From Ensifer sesbaniae (GTDB lineage: Bacteria; Pseudomonadota; Alphaproteobacteria; Rhizobiales; Rhizobiaceae), in the NCBI RefSeq assembly GCF_013283665.1, contig NZ_JABEKU010000001.1, forward strand, positions 2,480,001-2,544,000: DNA of 64,000 nt, read 5' to 3'. Positions within the stretch are counted from its first letter, which is position 1; each line of letters opens with the position of its first letter. This document shows positions 54,686 to 63,836 of this stretch, in pieces. Below the pieces are notes generated by a model. That model was given only the letters and a program-made list of their open reading frames with translations, ran no database searches and had not been told where the DNA came from. Both the position numbers and the translations under genes were made by a program.

Positions 54686-54995
54686 CGGCCACCTCCCGCG
54701 CGCAAGGCGTCGCGACGCGCAAATCCCGCACAGGAAATCACGGAAAAACAAACGGATAGAGCGACTTCGTGACTCTGTTTGTGCGGCAATCTCCTGCCAT
54801 CGGACCGGGAGATCAGGGACATCGAAAAACGGCCAAGGGGCACGAGCGCCAGCCGGCGTATGAGCATCGGGAAACCCTCCAAAATCGGTTTCCCGCGAAC
54901 CTAGTGTCTCGACGTATGGGGCGGAAGACGCAGCATTTGCACTTCATTCGTGCGTTTGACGCCACATCACGATCGAACTCGTGTTATGAGAGGCG
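54686..54995. promoter_or_regulatory. Divergent MFS/LysR promoter region
   Basis: The 310-base region between the exporter and LysR starts should hold both promoters and the LysR site. No clear T-N11-A operator stood out by eye. Confidence 0.5.
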
Positions 54996-55904
54996 ATGAC
55001 CAGACCCGACCTCAACCTGCTCGTGACCCTCGATGTGCTGCTTTCGGAAGGCAGCGTCGCCCGCGCCGCGAGGCGCCTGCAACTCAGCCCCTCCGCCATG
55101 AGCCGGGCGCTGGCGCGGCTGCGCGAGGCGACCGGCGATCCCTTGCTCGTGCGCGCCGGCCGCGGCCTCGTGCCCACGCCGCGCGCGCTGGAGCTTCGCG
55201 GCCGTGTCGGCCCGCTGGTTGACGCGGCCGAAGCCTGCCTCCGCCCGGCCGAAAGCCTCAACCTGAAGACGCTCACCCGCACCTTTACGCTGAGGAACCG
55301 CGAGGGCTTCGTCGAGAATTTCGGCCCTGATCTGATTGCCCGCGTCAATGCGGAAGCGCCCGGCGTGCGCCTTCGCTTCGTGCAGAAGCTCGACCGGGAA
55401 AGCAGCCCTCTGCGCGAAGGCGGCGTCGACCTCGAAACCGGCGTCGTCGGCGAAGCGACCGGCCCGGAGCTTCGCGCCCAGGCCCTCTTCCACGACCGCT
55501 TCGTCGGCGTCGTCCGCTCCGGCCATCCGCTGGCCAATGGCGAGATCACGCCCGCCCGCTACGCTGGAGCCCGCCACATCCACGTCTCCCGCCGCGGCAA
55601 CGACACCGGCCCGGTCGACGCGGCCCTTCACGCCCTCGGGCTCGAGCGCGACATCGCCGCATCCGTCGGCAGCTTCTCCGAAGCCCTGGCGCTTGCCCGC
55701 GCCACGGATCTGATCGCCAGCGTGCCCGAACGCTACACCGGAACGCTCCGCGCAAACCTCTTCACCTTCCCGCTGCCGGTCTCTCTGCCCGAAATCACCA
55801 TCTCGCTGCTCTGGCACCCCCGCCTGGATGCGGATCCGGCGCATCGGTGGTTGCGCGGCTGTGTGAGGGAGGTGTGTGGGAGCGGCGCGCGTTCGGCGTC
55901 TTAA
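54996..55904 (+). CDS. LysR-family transcriptional regulator
   Basis: The 302-residue protein has the LysR helix-turn-helix (LNLLVTLDVLLSEGSVARAA, then RRLQLSPSAMSRALARLREA) and the two-lobe effector domain. It most probably regulates the divergent exporter gene in response to a small ligand. The start at 54996 has GAGAGG close by. Confidence 0.9.
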   Translation: MTRPDLNLLVTLDVLLSEGSVARAARRLQLSPSAMSRALARLREATGDPLLVRAGRGLVPTPRALELRGRVGPLVDAAEACLRPAESLNLKTLTRTFTLRNREGFVENFGPDLIARVNAEAPGVRLRFVQKLDRESSPLREGGVDLETGVVGEATGPELRAQALFHDRFVGVVRSGHPLANGEITPARYAGARHIHVSRRGNDTGPVDAALHALGLERDIAASVGSFSEALALARATDLIASVPERYTGTLRANLFTFPLPVSLPEITISLLWHPRLDADPAHRWLRGCVREVCGSGARSAS

Positions 55905-55922
55905 ATTAGGCCCCCCATTACC

Positions 55923-56981
55923 TCACGCGCGCTCCGAAACGGCATTCCTGGCGACGGCTGGCGCTGCCTCGTACCAGCCCTTGGATCTGTTCACGATCCA
56001 GACGACCGACAGCATCACCGGCACCTCGATCAACACTCCGACGACGGTGGCGAGCGCTGCGCCCGACTGGAAGCCGAAAAGACTGATGGCGGCGGCAACG
56101 GCAAGCTCGAAGAAGTTCGAGGCGCCGATGAGAGCCGAGGGACCGGCGACGCAATGTTTCTCGCCCGACAGGCGATTGAGCAGATAGGCGAGCCCGGCGT
56201 TGAAATAGACCTGCACGAGGATCGGCGCCGCCAGAAGAGCAATGATCGTCGGCTGCGCGATGATCTGTTCGCCCTGAAACCCGAACAGCAGCACCAGCGT
56301 TGCCAGCAGGGCGACCAATGAGGCCGGCTGAACCTTCGCCAGGAAGCGATCGAGCGCCGCGGACGAAGCGTTCGCCAGGAGACGCTTGCGAAGCACCTGC
56401 GCGATGATGACGGGAACGACAATGTAGAGGGCGACCGACAGCACCAAAGTTGCCCATGGCACGGTGATCGCGGAGAGCCCGAGCAGAAGCCCGACGATGG
56501 GCGCGAAGGCGACGATCATGATCGCGTCGTTGAGCGCCACCTGGGAGAGCGTGAACAGCGGTTCGCCCTTCGTCAGGTTCGACCACACGAATACCATCGC
56601 CGTACAGGGCGCTGCGGCGAGGATGATGAGGCCGGCTATGTAGGAATCGATCTGATCGGCCGGCAGCAGCGGCCGGAAGAGCCAGCCGACGAACAGCCAG
56701 CCGAGCAGCGCCATCGAAAACGGCTTGACCGCCCAGTTGATGAGAAGCGTCACGCCGATGCCGCGCCAATGGCTTCCGACATTGGAAAGCGACCGGAAGT
56801 CGATCTTCACCAGCATGGGAATGATCATCAGCCAGATGAGGATGGCGACCGGTATGTTGACCTTGGCGATCTCGGCAGCGCCAATCGCCTGAAACACACC
56901 AGGCATGAGGTGGCCGAGCGCTATGCCCGCCACGATGCAGATCGTGACCCAGAGGGTCAGGTATCGCTCGAACGCCGACAT
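55923..56981 (-). CDS. Arsenite exporter, ACR3 family
   Basis: The 352-residue protein has ten hydrophobic segments and the ACR3 motif with the essential cysteine in AAAPCTAMVFVWSNLTKGEP, plus the N-terminal MSAFERYLTLWVTICIVAGI and SNFFELAVAAAISLFG. It exports arsenite. Its start overlaps the arsC stop by one base (TGATG). Commonly named arsB/acr3 in rhizobial operons. Confidence 0.93.
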   Translation of the reverse strand: MSAFERYLTLWVTICIVAGIALGHLMPGVFQAIGAAEIAKVNIPVAILIWLMIIPMLVKIDFRSLSNVGSHWRGIGVTLLINWAVKPFSMALLGWLFVGWLFRPLLPADQIDSYIAGLIILAAAPCTAMVFVWSNLTKGEPLFTLSQVALNDAIMIVAFAPIVGLLLGLSAITVPWATLVLSVALYIVVPVIIAQVLRKRLLANASSAALDRFLAKVQPASLVALLATLVLLFGFQGEQIIAQPTIIALLAAPILVQVYFNAGLAYLLNRLSGEKHCVAGPSALIGASNFFELAVAAAISLFGFQSGAALATVVGVLIEVPVMLSVVWIVNRSKGWYEAAPAVARNAVSERA

Positions 56982-57502
56982 CACGAAGCCCTCCGCTCGG
57001 TCGCGCCTTCCATGCCGCCGATCTCGCGCAGATGGCGCTCCAGCACCATGCGGTCGATCGATGCCAGCGGCAGGTTGACGAAGGCCGTGATGCGGTTCTT
57101 CAGGAACTTCGCGGCCTCGGCAAAGGCCCGCTGGATCTCGCCCTCGCTTCCTTCGACGGCGGCCGGATCCTCGATGCCCCAATGGGCCGTCATCGGATGA
57201 CCGATCCACACCGGACAGGCCTCCCCGGCAGCGCTGTCGCAGACCGTGAAGATGAAATCCATCTGCGGGGCGCCGGCGCCGGAGAACACGTCCCAGCTCT
57301 TCGAGGACAATCCGTCCGTCGGATAGCCGAGCGCTTCGAGCTCCCGGATCGCGTGCGGGTTCACCTGCCCCTTCGGCTGGCTGCCGGCAGAATAGGCGCG
57401 AAAGCGACCCTTCCCCTCCTTGTTGAGGATGGCTTCGCCGAGAATGGAGCGGGCGGAATTGCCCGTGCACAGGAAGAGCACGTTGTAGATGCGGTCAGAC
57501 AT
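56981..57502 (-). CDS. arsC: Arsenate reductase, low-molecular-weight phosphatase type
   Basis: The 173-residue protein has the phosphatase-like P-loop CTGNSARS (MSDRIYNVLFLCTGNSARSI) and the later cysteines in TVCDSAAGEACPVW, typical of thioredoxin- or glutaredoxin-linked ArsC of the LMW-PTP class. It reduces arsenate to arsenite in the cytosol for export by ACR3. It follows arsR after a 103-base gap. Confidence 0.9.
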   Translation of the reverse strand: MSDRIYNVLFLCTGNSARSILGEAILNKEGKGRFRAYSAGSQPKGQVNPHAIRELEALGYPTDGLSSKSWDVFSGAGAPQMDFIFTVCDSAAGEACPVWIGHPMTAHWGIEDPAAVEGSEGEIQRAFAEAAKFLKNRITAFVNLPLASIDRMVLERHLREIGGMEGATERRAS

Positions 57503-57605
57503 GGCGGTTTGTCCCGTTAATGCGAGGGGTCCAGGAGAAGGAGTTCATCGGGTGCGGACGGCGGGCGAAAGAACGACCGGACGGCTGCCTGCTTTCGCCG
57601 ATCGG

Positions 57606-57956
57606 TCATGCCTTCGCTCCCGCCGGTGCGCAGCACGACGCCGCAGCGACGGCGGGGGCGCAGATCTCGGGATGGCCGCCGCAGCAGTCCTCCATCAGGA
57701 AGCGGACCAGCCCGCCAAGCGCGTCATAGCCGGCCCGGTAGATGATCGAGCGGGATTCGCGTTGCTGCGTGATCAGCCCCGCTCTCTCCAGTTCCTTGAG
57801 ATGAAAGGAGATATTCGAGGGCGATACCTCCACCCTTTCCGCCAGCGCCCCCGCCGCCATCCCGTCCGCGCCGGCGACGACGAGCAGGCGGACGATCTGA
57901 AGGCGGGTCTCCTGGGAAAGCGCTGCGAAGGCAGCGAGGGCTTGACGCTCATCCAT
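57606..57956 (-). CDS. arsR: Arsenic-responsive repressor ArsR
   Basis: The 116-residue protein has the ArsR winged helix (LAAFAALSQETRLQIVRLLV; VEVSPSNISFHLKELERAGL) and a C-terminal cysteine-rich tail (DCCGGHPEIC, later SCCAP) suited to bind arsenite. It represses its own operon and probably the divergent DUF6428 gene. The operator candidate overlaps its start region. Confidence 0.93.
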   Translation of the reverse strand: MDERQALAAFAALSQETRLQIVRLLVVAGADGMAAGALAERVEVSPSNISFHLKELERAGLITQQRESRSIIYRAGYDALGGLVRFLMEDCCGGHPEICAPAVAAASCCAPAGAKA

Positions 57957-57984
57957 ATTTCAATAATCCTTGAATAGTTGAAAT
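57957..57984. promoter_or_regulatory. ArsR operator between arsR and DUF6428
   Basis: ATTTCAA (57957-57963) and TTGAAAT (57978-57984) form a perfect 7-bp-arm inverted repeat; TTCAA-N6-TTGAA at 57959-57974 overlaps it. The site lies in the 42-base gap between the two divergent starts, so one operator serves both. Confidence 0.8.
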
Positions 57985-57998
57985 GAGGATTAGCCCAA

Positions 57999-58520
57999 AT
58001 GAATGCTCTCGACAAGTCCAAAATCGGCGACCACGACCTCAGCCTCGCCGACTTCATCAGCGCGCTCGGGACCGCCCGGGATCTGCCGCTGGTGTTTCAC
58101 TACGACGGCCATGCGGTGAGATCCGGCTACCACGTCACGGAGGTCAAGGCCGGCCAGTTCTCGGCCCTCGATTGCGGCGCCAATCCGGAGGCCTGGTCCG
58201 AGATCTTCGTGCAGCTATGGGACGTCGAGGAAGCCGGCCGAACGCATCTTTCCGCCGGAAAATTCTCGGCCATCGTCCGCAAGGTCTCCGAACACGTTCG
58301 CCTCGACGTCACCGCCCGCCTGACCTTCGAGGTCAGCGACGGCGTGCGCCCGATGCAGCTCTACTGCGCCGGTGCCCCCGTATTGAAGGATGGCGGTATC
58401 CACGTCCACCTGCAGCCGCGACCGGCAAGCTGCAAGCCGCGCGACCGCTGGTTGGCCGAAGCCGCCCCGGCTCAGGCCTGCTGCGGCCCCAAGGAGAACG
58501 CTGGCGGCTGCTGCCCGTAG
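57999..58520 (+). CDS. DUF6428 family protein, arsenic-locus associated
   Basis: The 173-residue protein (LPLVFHYDGHAVRSGYHVTE, VKAGQFSALDCGANPEAWSE) is of the DUF6428 type often found beside arsR. Its C-terminus carries two CC pairs (QACCGPKENAGGCCP), suggesting arsenite binding. It shares the ArsR operator with arsR, so it is likely arsenic-induced. The function is unknown. The start has GAGGA about 9 bases upstream. Confidence 0.82.
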   Translation: MNALDKSKIGDHDLSLADFISALGTARDLPLVFHYDGHAVRSGYHVTEVKAGQFSALDCGANPEAWSEIFVQLWDVEEAGRTHLSAGKFSAIVRKVSEHVRLDVTARLTFEVSDGVRPMQLYCAGAPVLKDGGIHVHLQPRPASCKPRDRWLAEAAPAQACCGPKENAGGCCP

Positions 58521-58554
58521 AGCAAATTTTCGGGGTCGATCGAGGCTCGCCTTT

Positions 58555-60288
58555 TCACCCCGCCCCCGCCTTGGTGAGCCCCTCGCGCAAATGCTGCGCA
58601 TCGCTCTCCTGCGCGTAGTGCAGCGTGCCGAGAAAAGCCCCGATCTCGAACGAGGGGTTGAGCGCCCGCACCTTCTCCATGTGCGCGCCGGCCGCGATCG
58701 TGTCGCCGAGCCAGCCATAGCAGGCGGCGATGAAGGCGTGCTGGGTCTCGTCCATGCTGGAGAGATGCATGAAGGCTTCTATCGCCTCGCCATACTGGCG
58801 GGCGGCGAAATGGGCCTTGCCGAGATGGCTCCAGAAGCGTTCCGGGTGGTGCGGGTTGAGCCGCATCGCCTTGCGGATCCATTCCACCCCCTCCTCCGGC
58901 CGGCCGAGCCAGGTCAGCAATTCGCCCTGCTGCACCACCACCAGGTCGTAATTCGGGTTGAGGAAGAGCGCCCGCTCCTGGTGGTAGCGCGCCGTCGTCA
59001 GCGCATTGTTGTTGACGTTGACCGCCGCGAGGATGCGGTGCACGTCGGCGTCGTTATCGTCGAGCGCGAGCGCCCGTTCGAGCTCGTCATTGATCTCGGC
59101 CCAGGTCGCCTCCTTGTCGGCGCACCAGCCATAGACCCAGGCCTGGCCGAGGATGCAGGCGCGCCAGGCGTGGGCATGGGCATAGCCGGGGTCGAGCGAG
59201 ACGGCCCGGTCGATCAGCGATTGCGCCTGCTCGTTATCGGCGGCGCTGCCGCGGTGGTGCAGCACCTTGGCGGCAAGCGCGCATTCATAGGCCGCCATGT
59301 TCGCCGGCTTCGTGCGGGAGAGCTGGTCGCGCTGGGCGGCCTCCAGGCGCCCGGGCACGGTGGCGGCGATCGCCGCCGTCACCTCGTCCTGAATGGCGAA
59401 GATGTCGTCGAGCTGCCGGTCGTATTTGTCGGCCCAGATATGGGCATCGCTCTGCGCGTCGATGAGCTGCACGGTGACGCGCACCCGCTCGCCGATCTTG
59501 CGCACGCTGCCTTCCACCAGATATTGCGCCCCGAGGCTGGCTGCCACCTCGCGCGCGTTCACCGGCTGGTTCTTGTAGACAAAGGAGGAGTTGCGCGAGA
59601 TGACGAAGAGCTCATGCCGGCGCGACAGCTCGGTGATGATATCCTCGGTCAGGCCGTCGGCGAAAAACTCCTGGTCCGGATCGCCGCTCATATTGTCGAA
59701 GGGCAGCACGACGATCGTCGGCTTGCAGACGCCCTTTTTCGCCGTATCACCCGCTGCAGCCGGCAAACCTGCCCCTTCGAGCCCGACGCGATAGAGGTGC
59801 ACCGGGCGGCTGATGTTCTTCAAGATCTTCTCGCCGAGATCGTCGATCGGCAGTTCCAGCCGGTCGGCGACTTGCGTTGCCACCGCCGCGGTGACGCAGA
59901 TGCCGCCGACCTCGGCCAGTTGCTCGGCGCGCGCGGCGATATTGACCCCGTCGCCAAAGATGTCGTCGTCCTCGAAGATGATGTCGCCGAGATTGATGCC
60001 GATGCGGAATTCGATCCGCCGGTCCTCCGGCACGTCGCTGTTGCGCCGCTTCATGCGGCTCTGGATCTCGACCGCGCATTTGACCGCATCGGTCACGCTC
60101 TGGAACTCGACCAGCAACCCGTCGCCGGTGGTCTTGATCAGCCGCCCCTTGTTCTTGGCGATCGCGGGATCGATGAGCTCGATGCGGTGGGTTCTCAGCC
60201 GCGCAAGCGTGCCCGCTTCGTCGGCTTCCATCAGCCGACTATAGCCGGCCATATCGGCCGCCAGCACTGCGGCGAGTCTCTGCTCCAT
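58555..60288 (-). CDS. Class III nucleotidyl cyclase with TolB-like and TPR domains
   Basis: The 577-residue protein is the paralogue of the 35494-37251 gene: N-terminal cyclase domain with metal aspartates (AAVLAADMAGYSRL; IKTTGDGLLVEF), the base-selecting lysine kept (IKTTGDG), and Asn/Arg (GDGVNIAARAEQ); then a TolB-like region (PTIVVLPFDNMSGDPDQEFF) and TPR repeats. It is soluble and probably makes cAMP. The start at 60288 is chosen; the upstream extension is not cyclase-like. Confidence 0.92.
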   Translation of the reverse strand: MEQRLAAVLAADMAGYSRLMEADEAGTLARLRTHRIELIDPAIAKNKGRLIKTTGDGLLVEFQSVTDAVKCAVEIQSRMKRRNSDVPEDRRIEFRIGINLGDIIFEDDDIFGDGVNIAARAEQLAEVGGICVTAAVATQVADRLELPIDDLGEKILKNISRPVHLYRVGLEGAGLPAAAGDTAKKGVCKPTIVVLPFDNMSGDPDQEFFADGLTEDIITELSRRHELFVISRNSSFVYKNQPVNAREVAASLGAQYLVEGSVRKIGERVRVTVQLIDAQSDAHIWADKYDRQLDDIFAIQDEVTAAIAATVPGRLEAAQRDQLSRTKPANMAAYECALAAKVLHHRGSAADNEQAQSLIDRAVSLDPGYAHAHAWRACILGQAWVYGWCADKEATWAEINDELERALALDDNDADVHRILAAVNVNNNALTTARYHQERALFLNPNYDLVVVQQGELLTWLGRPEEGVEWIRKAMRLNPHHPERFWSHLGKAHFAARQYGEAIEAFMHLSSMDETQHAFIAACYGWLGDTIAAGAHMEKVRALNPSFEIGAFLGTLHYAQESDAQHLREGLTKAGAG

Positions 60289-60434
60289 GGGCTTGCCATA
60301 CGATAAAAGAGCGGCCGATTCCGGACCAGGAGGTTCCCGGTGCAATACTATCGCACGCCGAGGGGATCGCCTACCTAAATTAGAGAGCTCTGCTTTTCGA
60401 TCACCGCACCAACGGCAAGGTCGCTTGACATTAC

Positions 60435-60467
60435 TTGCCTAAGGCAACTAATTATATGCCCAAGGCA
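60435..60467. promoter_or_regulatory. Paired MarR operators
   Basis: TTGCCTAAGGCAA (60435-60447) is a perfect palindrome; TGCCCAAGGCA (60457-60467) is a close match, centred 21 bases away, two helical turns. Both lie just before the MarR-GNAT gene, so it probably represses itself. Confidence 0.75.
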
Positions 60468-60486
60468 ATTTCATAAAGGCATCGCC

Positions 60487-61410
60487 ATGTCTGCGCAGCA
60501 GATCGACGACCGCGCCCTGACGGTGCGGCGCTTCAACCGCTTCTATACCCGCCTGATGGGCCTGCTGCACGAGCACCTGCTCGCCAGCGCCTTCTCGCTG
60601 ACGGAAGTTCGCATTCTCTATGAGCTGGCGCACCGGCCGGCGCTCACCGCATCCGATCTCTGCCGCGAGCTCGGCCTCGACGCCGGTTATCTCAGCCGCG
60701 TCATCGCCGGCTTCGAGAAGAAGGGGCTGGTCGAAAGGACCCGCTCACCGGCCGACGGCCGGGTTGCGCAACTCGAACTGACGGAAGCGGGGCGCGCTAC
60801 GTTCCAGCCCCTGGAGGATGCCTCCCAGCGCGAGGTCGTCGCCATGCTGGAAAAGCTCTCGGTGCCGGAACAGCGGCAACTGGTTTCAGCGATGGGCGAG
60901 ATCGAGAGCCTGCTCCAGGAGGAGCGGGTGCCAACCTACATCCTGCGCGATCCGCAGCCGGGCGACATGGGCTGGGTCATCCATCGCCAGGGCGCGCTCT
61001 ATGCCGAGGAATATGGCTGGAGCACCGAATTCGAGGCCCTGGTCGCCGAGATCGTCGTCAAATACATGCGCGACTACGACCCGGCATCCGACCGTTGCTG
61101 GATCGCCGAAAAGGACGGCAAGATCGTCGGCTCGGTGTTTCTGGTAAGGCACGACGAGACGACGGCAAAGCTCAGGCTTCTCTATGTGGAGCCGAGCGCG
61201 CGGGGCCTCGGCATCGGCCGCCGCCTGGTCGAGGAATGCATGCGCCACGCGCGTCTTCTCGGCTACAGGCGTATGGTGCTGTGGACCAATGCGGGCCTCG
61301 ACGCCGCCCGCCACATCTACGAGAAAGCCGGCTTCGCGCTGATCGAGGAAGAACGGCACCACAGCTTCGGCAAGGACCTCACCGGCCAGATCTTCGCGCG
61401 GGATCTGTGA
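60487..61410 (+). CDS. MarR-GNAT fusion regulator/acetyltransferase
   Basis: The 307-residue protein joins an N-terminal MarR winged helix (about 1-150; LTEVRILYELAHRPALTASD, then LGLDAGYLSRVIAGFEKKG) to a C-terminal GNAT domain (about 155-307; LYVEPSARGLGIGRRLVEEC and NAGLDAARHIYEKAGFALIE). The fusion suggests a regulator whose activity is tied to acetyl-CoA or a substrate. Two operators precede it. Confidence 0.9.
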   Translation: MSAQQIDDRALTVRRFNRFYTRLMGLLHEHLLASAFSLTEVRILYELAHRPALTASDLCRELGLDAGYLSRVIAGFEKKGLVERTRSPADGRVAQLELTEAGRATFQPLEDASQREVVAMLEKLSVPEQRQLVSAMGEIESLLQEERVPTYILRDPQPGDMGWVIHRQGALYAEEYGWSTEFEALVAEIVVKYMRDYDPASDRCWIAEKDGKIVGSVFLVRHDETTAKLRLLYVEPSARGLGIGRRLVEECMRHARLLGYRRMVLWTNAGLDAARHIYEKAGFALIEEERHHSFGKDLTGQIFARDL

Positions 61411-61547
61411 CGCGCGAATATCGCCTGCCGCCGTCGGCGCCATCCCGGTTCGAGAGCGATGCGGCGGCCGCGGGTGCTCCTGCTGCATGCCCCCTCAAAC
61501 CGACCATGATTCAAGGACAAAGACATGCCGCCATTCAAACGGCCACG

Positions 61548-61585
61548 GCGACCTTTGCGCGTCTCAAAAGACGCGCGGCGCTGTA
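61548..61585. repeat. GCGACC-type palindromic repeat, copy 3
   Basis: GCGACCTTTGCGCGTCTCAA and AAGACGCGCGGCGCTGTA arms pair through GCGCGTCT/AGACGCGC. It sits between the MarR-GNAT gene and the HWE kinase, and may terminate the former. Confidence 0.7.
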
Positions 61586-61692
61586 GGCGCACGCGCGCGA
61601 ATGAGGCACGCACGTAACCTCCTGCCCGGAACAAGAATCTTTGCTTGCTCGTTATTGGTTGTGACGAAGAAGATCAGCGCCCGGGTACGATA

Positions 61693-62676
61693 ATGAACCT
61701 GGAAGACATCTACCGCCTGCTGCGAAACGATCATCTTGAAGCGCAGGGCATCATCGACACCGTCCCCGATCCCTTGCTCTTGCTGGATCAGAACCTGTGC
61801 GTGCGGACCGCCAGCCGCGCCTTCTTCAAGACGTTCAAGGTCGATCGCGACGAGACGATCGGTGAGCACATCTACGACCTCGGCAACGGGCAATGGGACA
61901 TTCCCGAGCTGCGCCGCCTGCTTGAAGAGGTGATCCCGAAGAGCAAGGCGGTGGTCGACTATGAGGTCGAGCACGAATTTCCGAGCATCGGGAACAGAAT
62001 AATGCTGGTGAGCGCCCATCGGCTGTTTCATCCCGATGGCAACAGCAGGTCCCTGCTGCTCTCGATCGTGGACGCGACCGAGCGGCGCTTGCGCGAGACA
62101 GAAAGGGATCTGCTCCTCGACGAACTCCGGCATCGCATGAAGAACCTGCTCGGGCTGGTCCAGGCGCTCGCTCGCCAGACGACGGCGGCGGGCCGCTCCG
62201 GAGAGGAATATCGGGATGCGTTTCTCGGCCGGTTTGGCGCGCTGGTGCGGGCTCACGATGCGGCCTATTCGGGAGAGCGTATCGACCTCGAGGAATTGCT
62301 GGAGCGAACGCTGAAGCCCTATTCCGAAGGCGGAACGGCGGTGGTGATCGAGCCGAGCCAGCCGGTGCCGCTGGAAACGAACCGGACCATGTCGCTGAGC
62401 CTGATCCTGCACGAACTCGCGACCAATGCCGTAAAGTATGGCGCGCTGTCCACCGATACGGGGACGATTCATGTCCGGTGGGCGATAGAGGAGGCAAGCG
62501 CCAAGCATCTCAGGCTGACCTGGCGAGAGAGCGGCGGCCCTTCGGTCACACCGCCGACCACGACCGGCTTCGGCACGCGGCTTATCGAGTTCGCCGTCCG
62601 GTGCGAATTGGGCGGGCGGGTGGAACTGAACTATGCGCCAACGGGTTTGGTTGTAGAGATCGTCACACCCCTGTGA
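61693..62676 (+). CDS. HWE-family histidine kinase
   Basis: The 327-residue soluble kinase has an N-terminal PAS domain (about 15-135) and an HWE domain: phospho-histidine in LDELRHRMKNLLGLVQALAR, N-box HELATNAVKYGAL and WRESGGP. No membrane helix was seen. It is followed after 28 bases by a single-domain response regulator, so the two probably form a phosphorelay pair. The start at 61693 is used over 61645, whose extension is unsupported. Confidence 0.92.
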   Translation: MNLEDIYRLLRNDHLEAQGIIDTVPDPLLLLDQNLCVRTASRAFFKTFKVDRDETIGEHIYDLGNGQWDIPELRRLLEEVIPKSKAVVDYEVEHEFPSIGNRIMLVSAHRLFHPDGNSRSLLLSIVDATERRLRETERDLLLDELRHRMKNLLGLVQALARQTTAAGRSGEEYRDAFLGRFGALVRAHDAAYSGERIDLEELLERTLKPYSEGGTAVVIEPSQPVPLETNRTMSLSLILHELATNAVKYGALSTDTGTIHVRWAIEEASAKHLRLTWRESGGPSVTPPTTTGFGTRLIEFAVRCELGGRVELNYAPTGLVVEIVTPL

Positions 62677-62704
62677 CCGGTCTTCCAACAATGAGACCGG
62701 CTTC

Positions 62705-63091
62705 ATGCGCAAGACCGTGCTTCTTGTCGAGGACGAGTTCCTGATCGCGATGGACCTCAAGCTGCTGCTCGAACAGCGTGGCTGGCGCGTGACAGGACCG
62801 GCCGCGACGGTGGAAGAGGCGCTTGGACTGCTGCACGACGAATTGCTGGCCGTGGCCGTTCTCGATGTTACGCTGCGGGACGGAGCGGTGACACGGGTCG
62901 CGGAGGCGCTTCGGGCGCAGAACGTACCCTTCGTGATCGCCAGCGCCCACCGCAATCCGGAAAGGCAGGGTGGCGAGGTCCTGGCTGGGGCCCGCAATGT
63001 CGGCAAGCCGACCGAAGTGCAGGATTTACTGGCCGCCCTGGAAGAAGCAACCGGATCCGGAGGCAGCATCCCGAGCGCGCGGAAAGCGTGA
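62705..63091 (+). CDS. Single-domain response regulator
   Basis: The 128-residue receiver has the acidic pair (LLVEDEFLIAMD), the phospho-accepting aspartate in VLDVTLRDGAV, the switch serine in VIASAHRN and the lysine in VGKPTEV. There is no output domain, so it acts by protein contact. It is coupled to the HWE kinase upstream. Confidence 0.93.
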   Translation: MRKTVLLVEDEFLIAMDLKLLLEQRGWRVTGPAATVEEALGLLHDELLAVAVLDVTLRDGAVTRVAEALRAQNVPFVIASAHRNPERQGGEVLAGARNVGKPTEVQDLLAALEEATGSGGSIPSARKA

Positions 63092-63101
63092 TTTGGCCGC
63101 T

Positions 63102-63797
63102 TCAGTCGATCGGATCGAGAATGTCGGGCGTATCGTTCTTCGGCGAACCGACCTTGCTGCCGATCTTCCACATCGTCATCAGCTCAGGCGGAAACGGCTT
63201 CATCAGATCGGGCACGTCCGGCTCCGACGAAAGCCAGCGCTCGTAGTCGTCCCGGTGCAGGATCACCGGCATGCGGTCGTGGATGTCGGCCACCATGGCG
63301 TTGGCATCCGTGGTGACGATCGCGAAGGTGCGGATGTCCTCGTCGGTCTCCGGGTTGCGCCAGCTCTCCCATATGCCGGCAAGGCAGAAGGGCTCGCCCG
63401 TCTTCATGGCGATGGCGTAGGGCTGCTTGTCCTTGCCGGTGCCGTGGATGTCCTTCCATTCGAAGAAGCCGTCGATCGGCACCAGGCAGCGGCGGCGCTG
63501 ATAGCTCGAACGAAACTTCGCCGCGATCGTGTCGCCCCTGACATTGACGAGCGGCCGTCCCGCCTTCGGATCCTTCGTCCAGCTCGGGATCAGCCCCCAG
63601 CGCGCCGAAACGAAGACCGGGCCGAAGAGATCGGGATCGCGGATCACATCGCGGATGATGATCGGATAGATCAGCGTCGGTGCGCCGTTATAGCGCGGGA
63701 ACTGGTTGGCGAGCGCTTCGACGCCGCCGCGCTCCGCAAAGCCGAAGGCCCTGAGCAATCCCTCGAGAGTGGTCTTCAGATAGACGCGTCCGCACAT
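63102..63797 (-). CDS. YedK/HMCES-type SOS response-associated protein
   Basis: The 231-residue protein begins MCGRVYLKTT, so Cys2 is exposed after removal of Met, and has the family active site: YNGAPT, the NxR context NVRGDT, PIDGFFEWKD and the histidine in DIHDRMPVILH. HMCES/YedK crosslinks to abasic sites in single-stranded DNA. The NVRGDT motif differs from the common NARxET but keeps N and R. It is a single gene. Confidence 0.9.
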   Translation of the reverse strand: MCGRVYLKTTLEGLLRAFGFAERGGVEALANQFPRYNGAPTLIYPIIIRDVIRDPDLFGPVFVSARWGLIPSWTKDPKAGRPLVNVRGDTIAAKFRSSYQRRRCLVPIDGFFEWKDIHGTGKDKQPYAIAMKTGEPFCLAGIWESWRNPETDEDIRTFAIVTTDANAMVADIHDRMPVILHRDDYERWLSSEPDVPDLMKPFPPELMTMWKIGSKVGSPKNDTPDILDPID

Positions 63798-63836
63798 GAT
63801 CGCTGCTCCCGACGCCGGCGCCTGTCCCTCCGCGCG

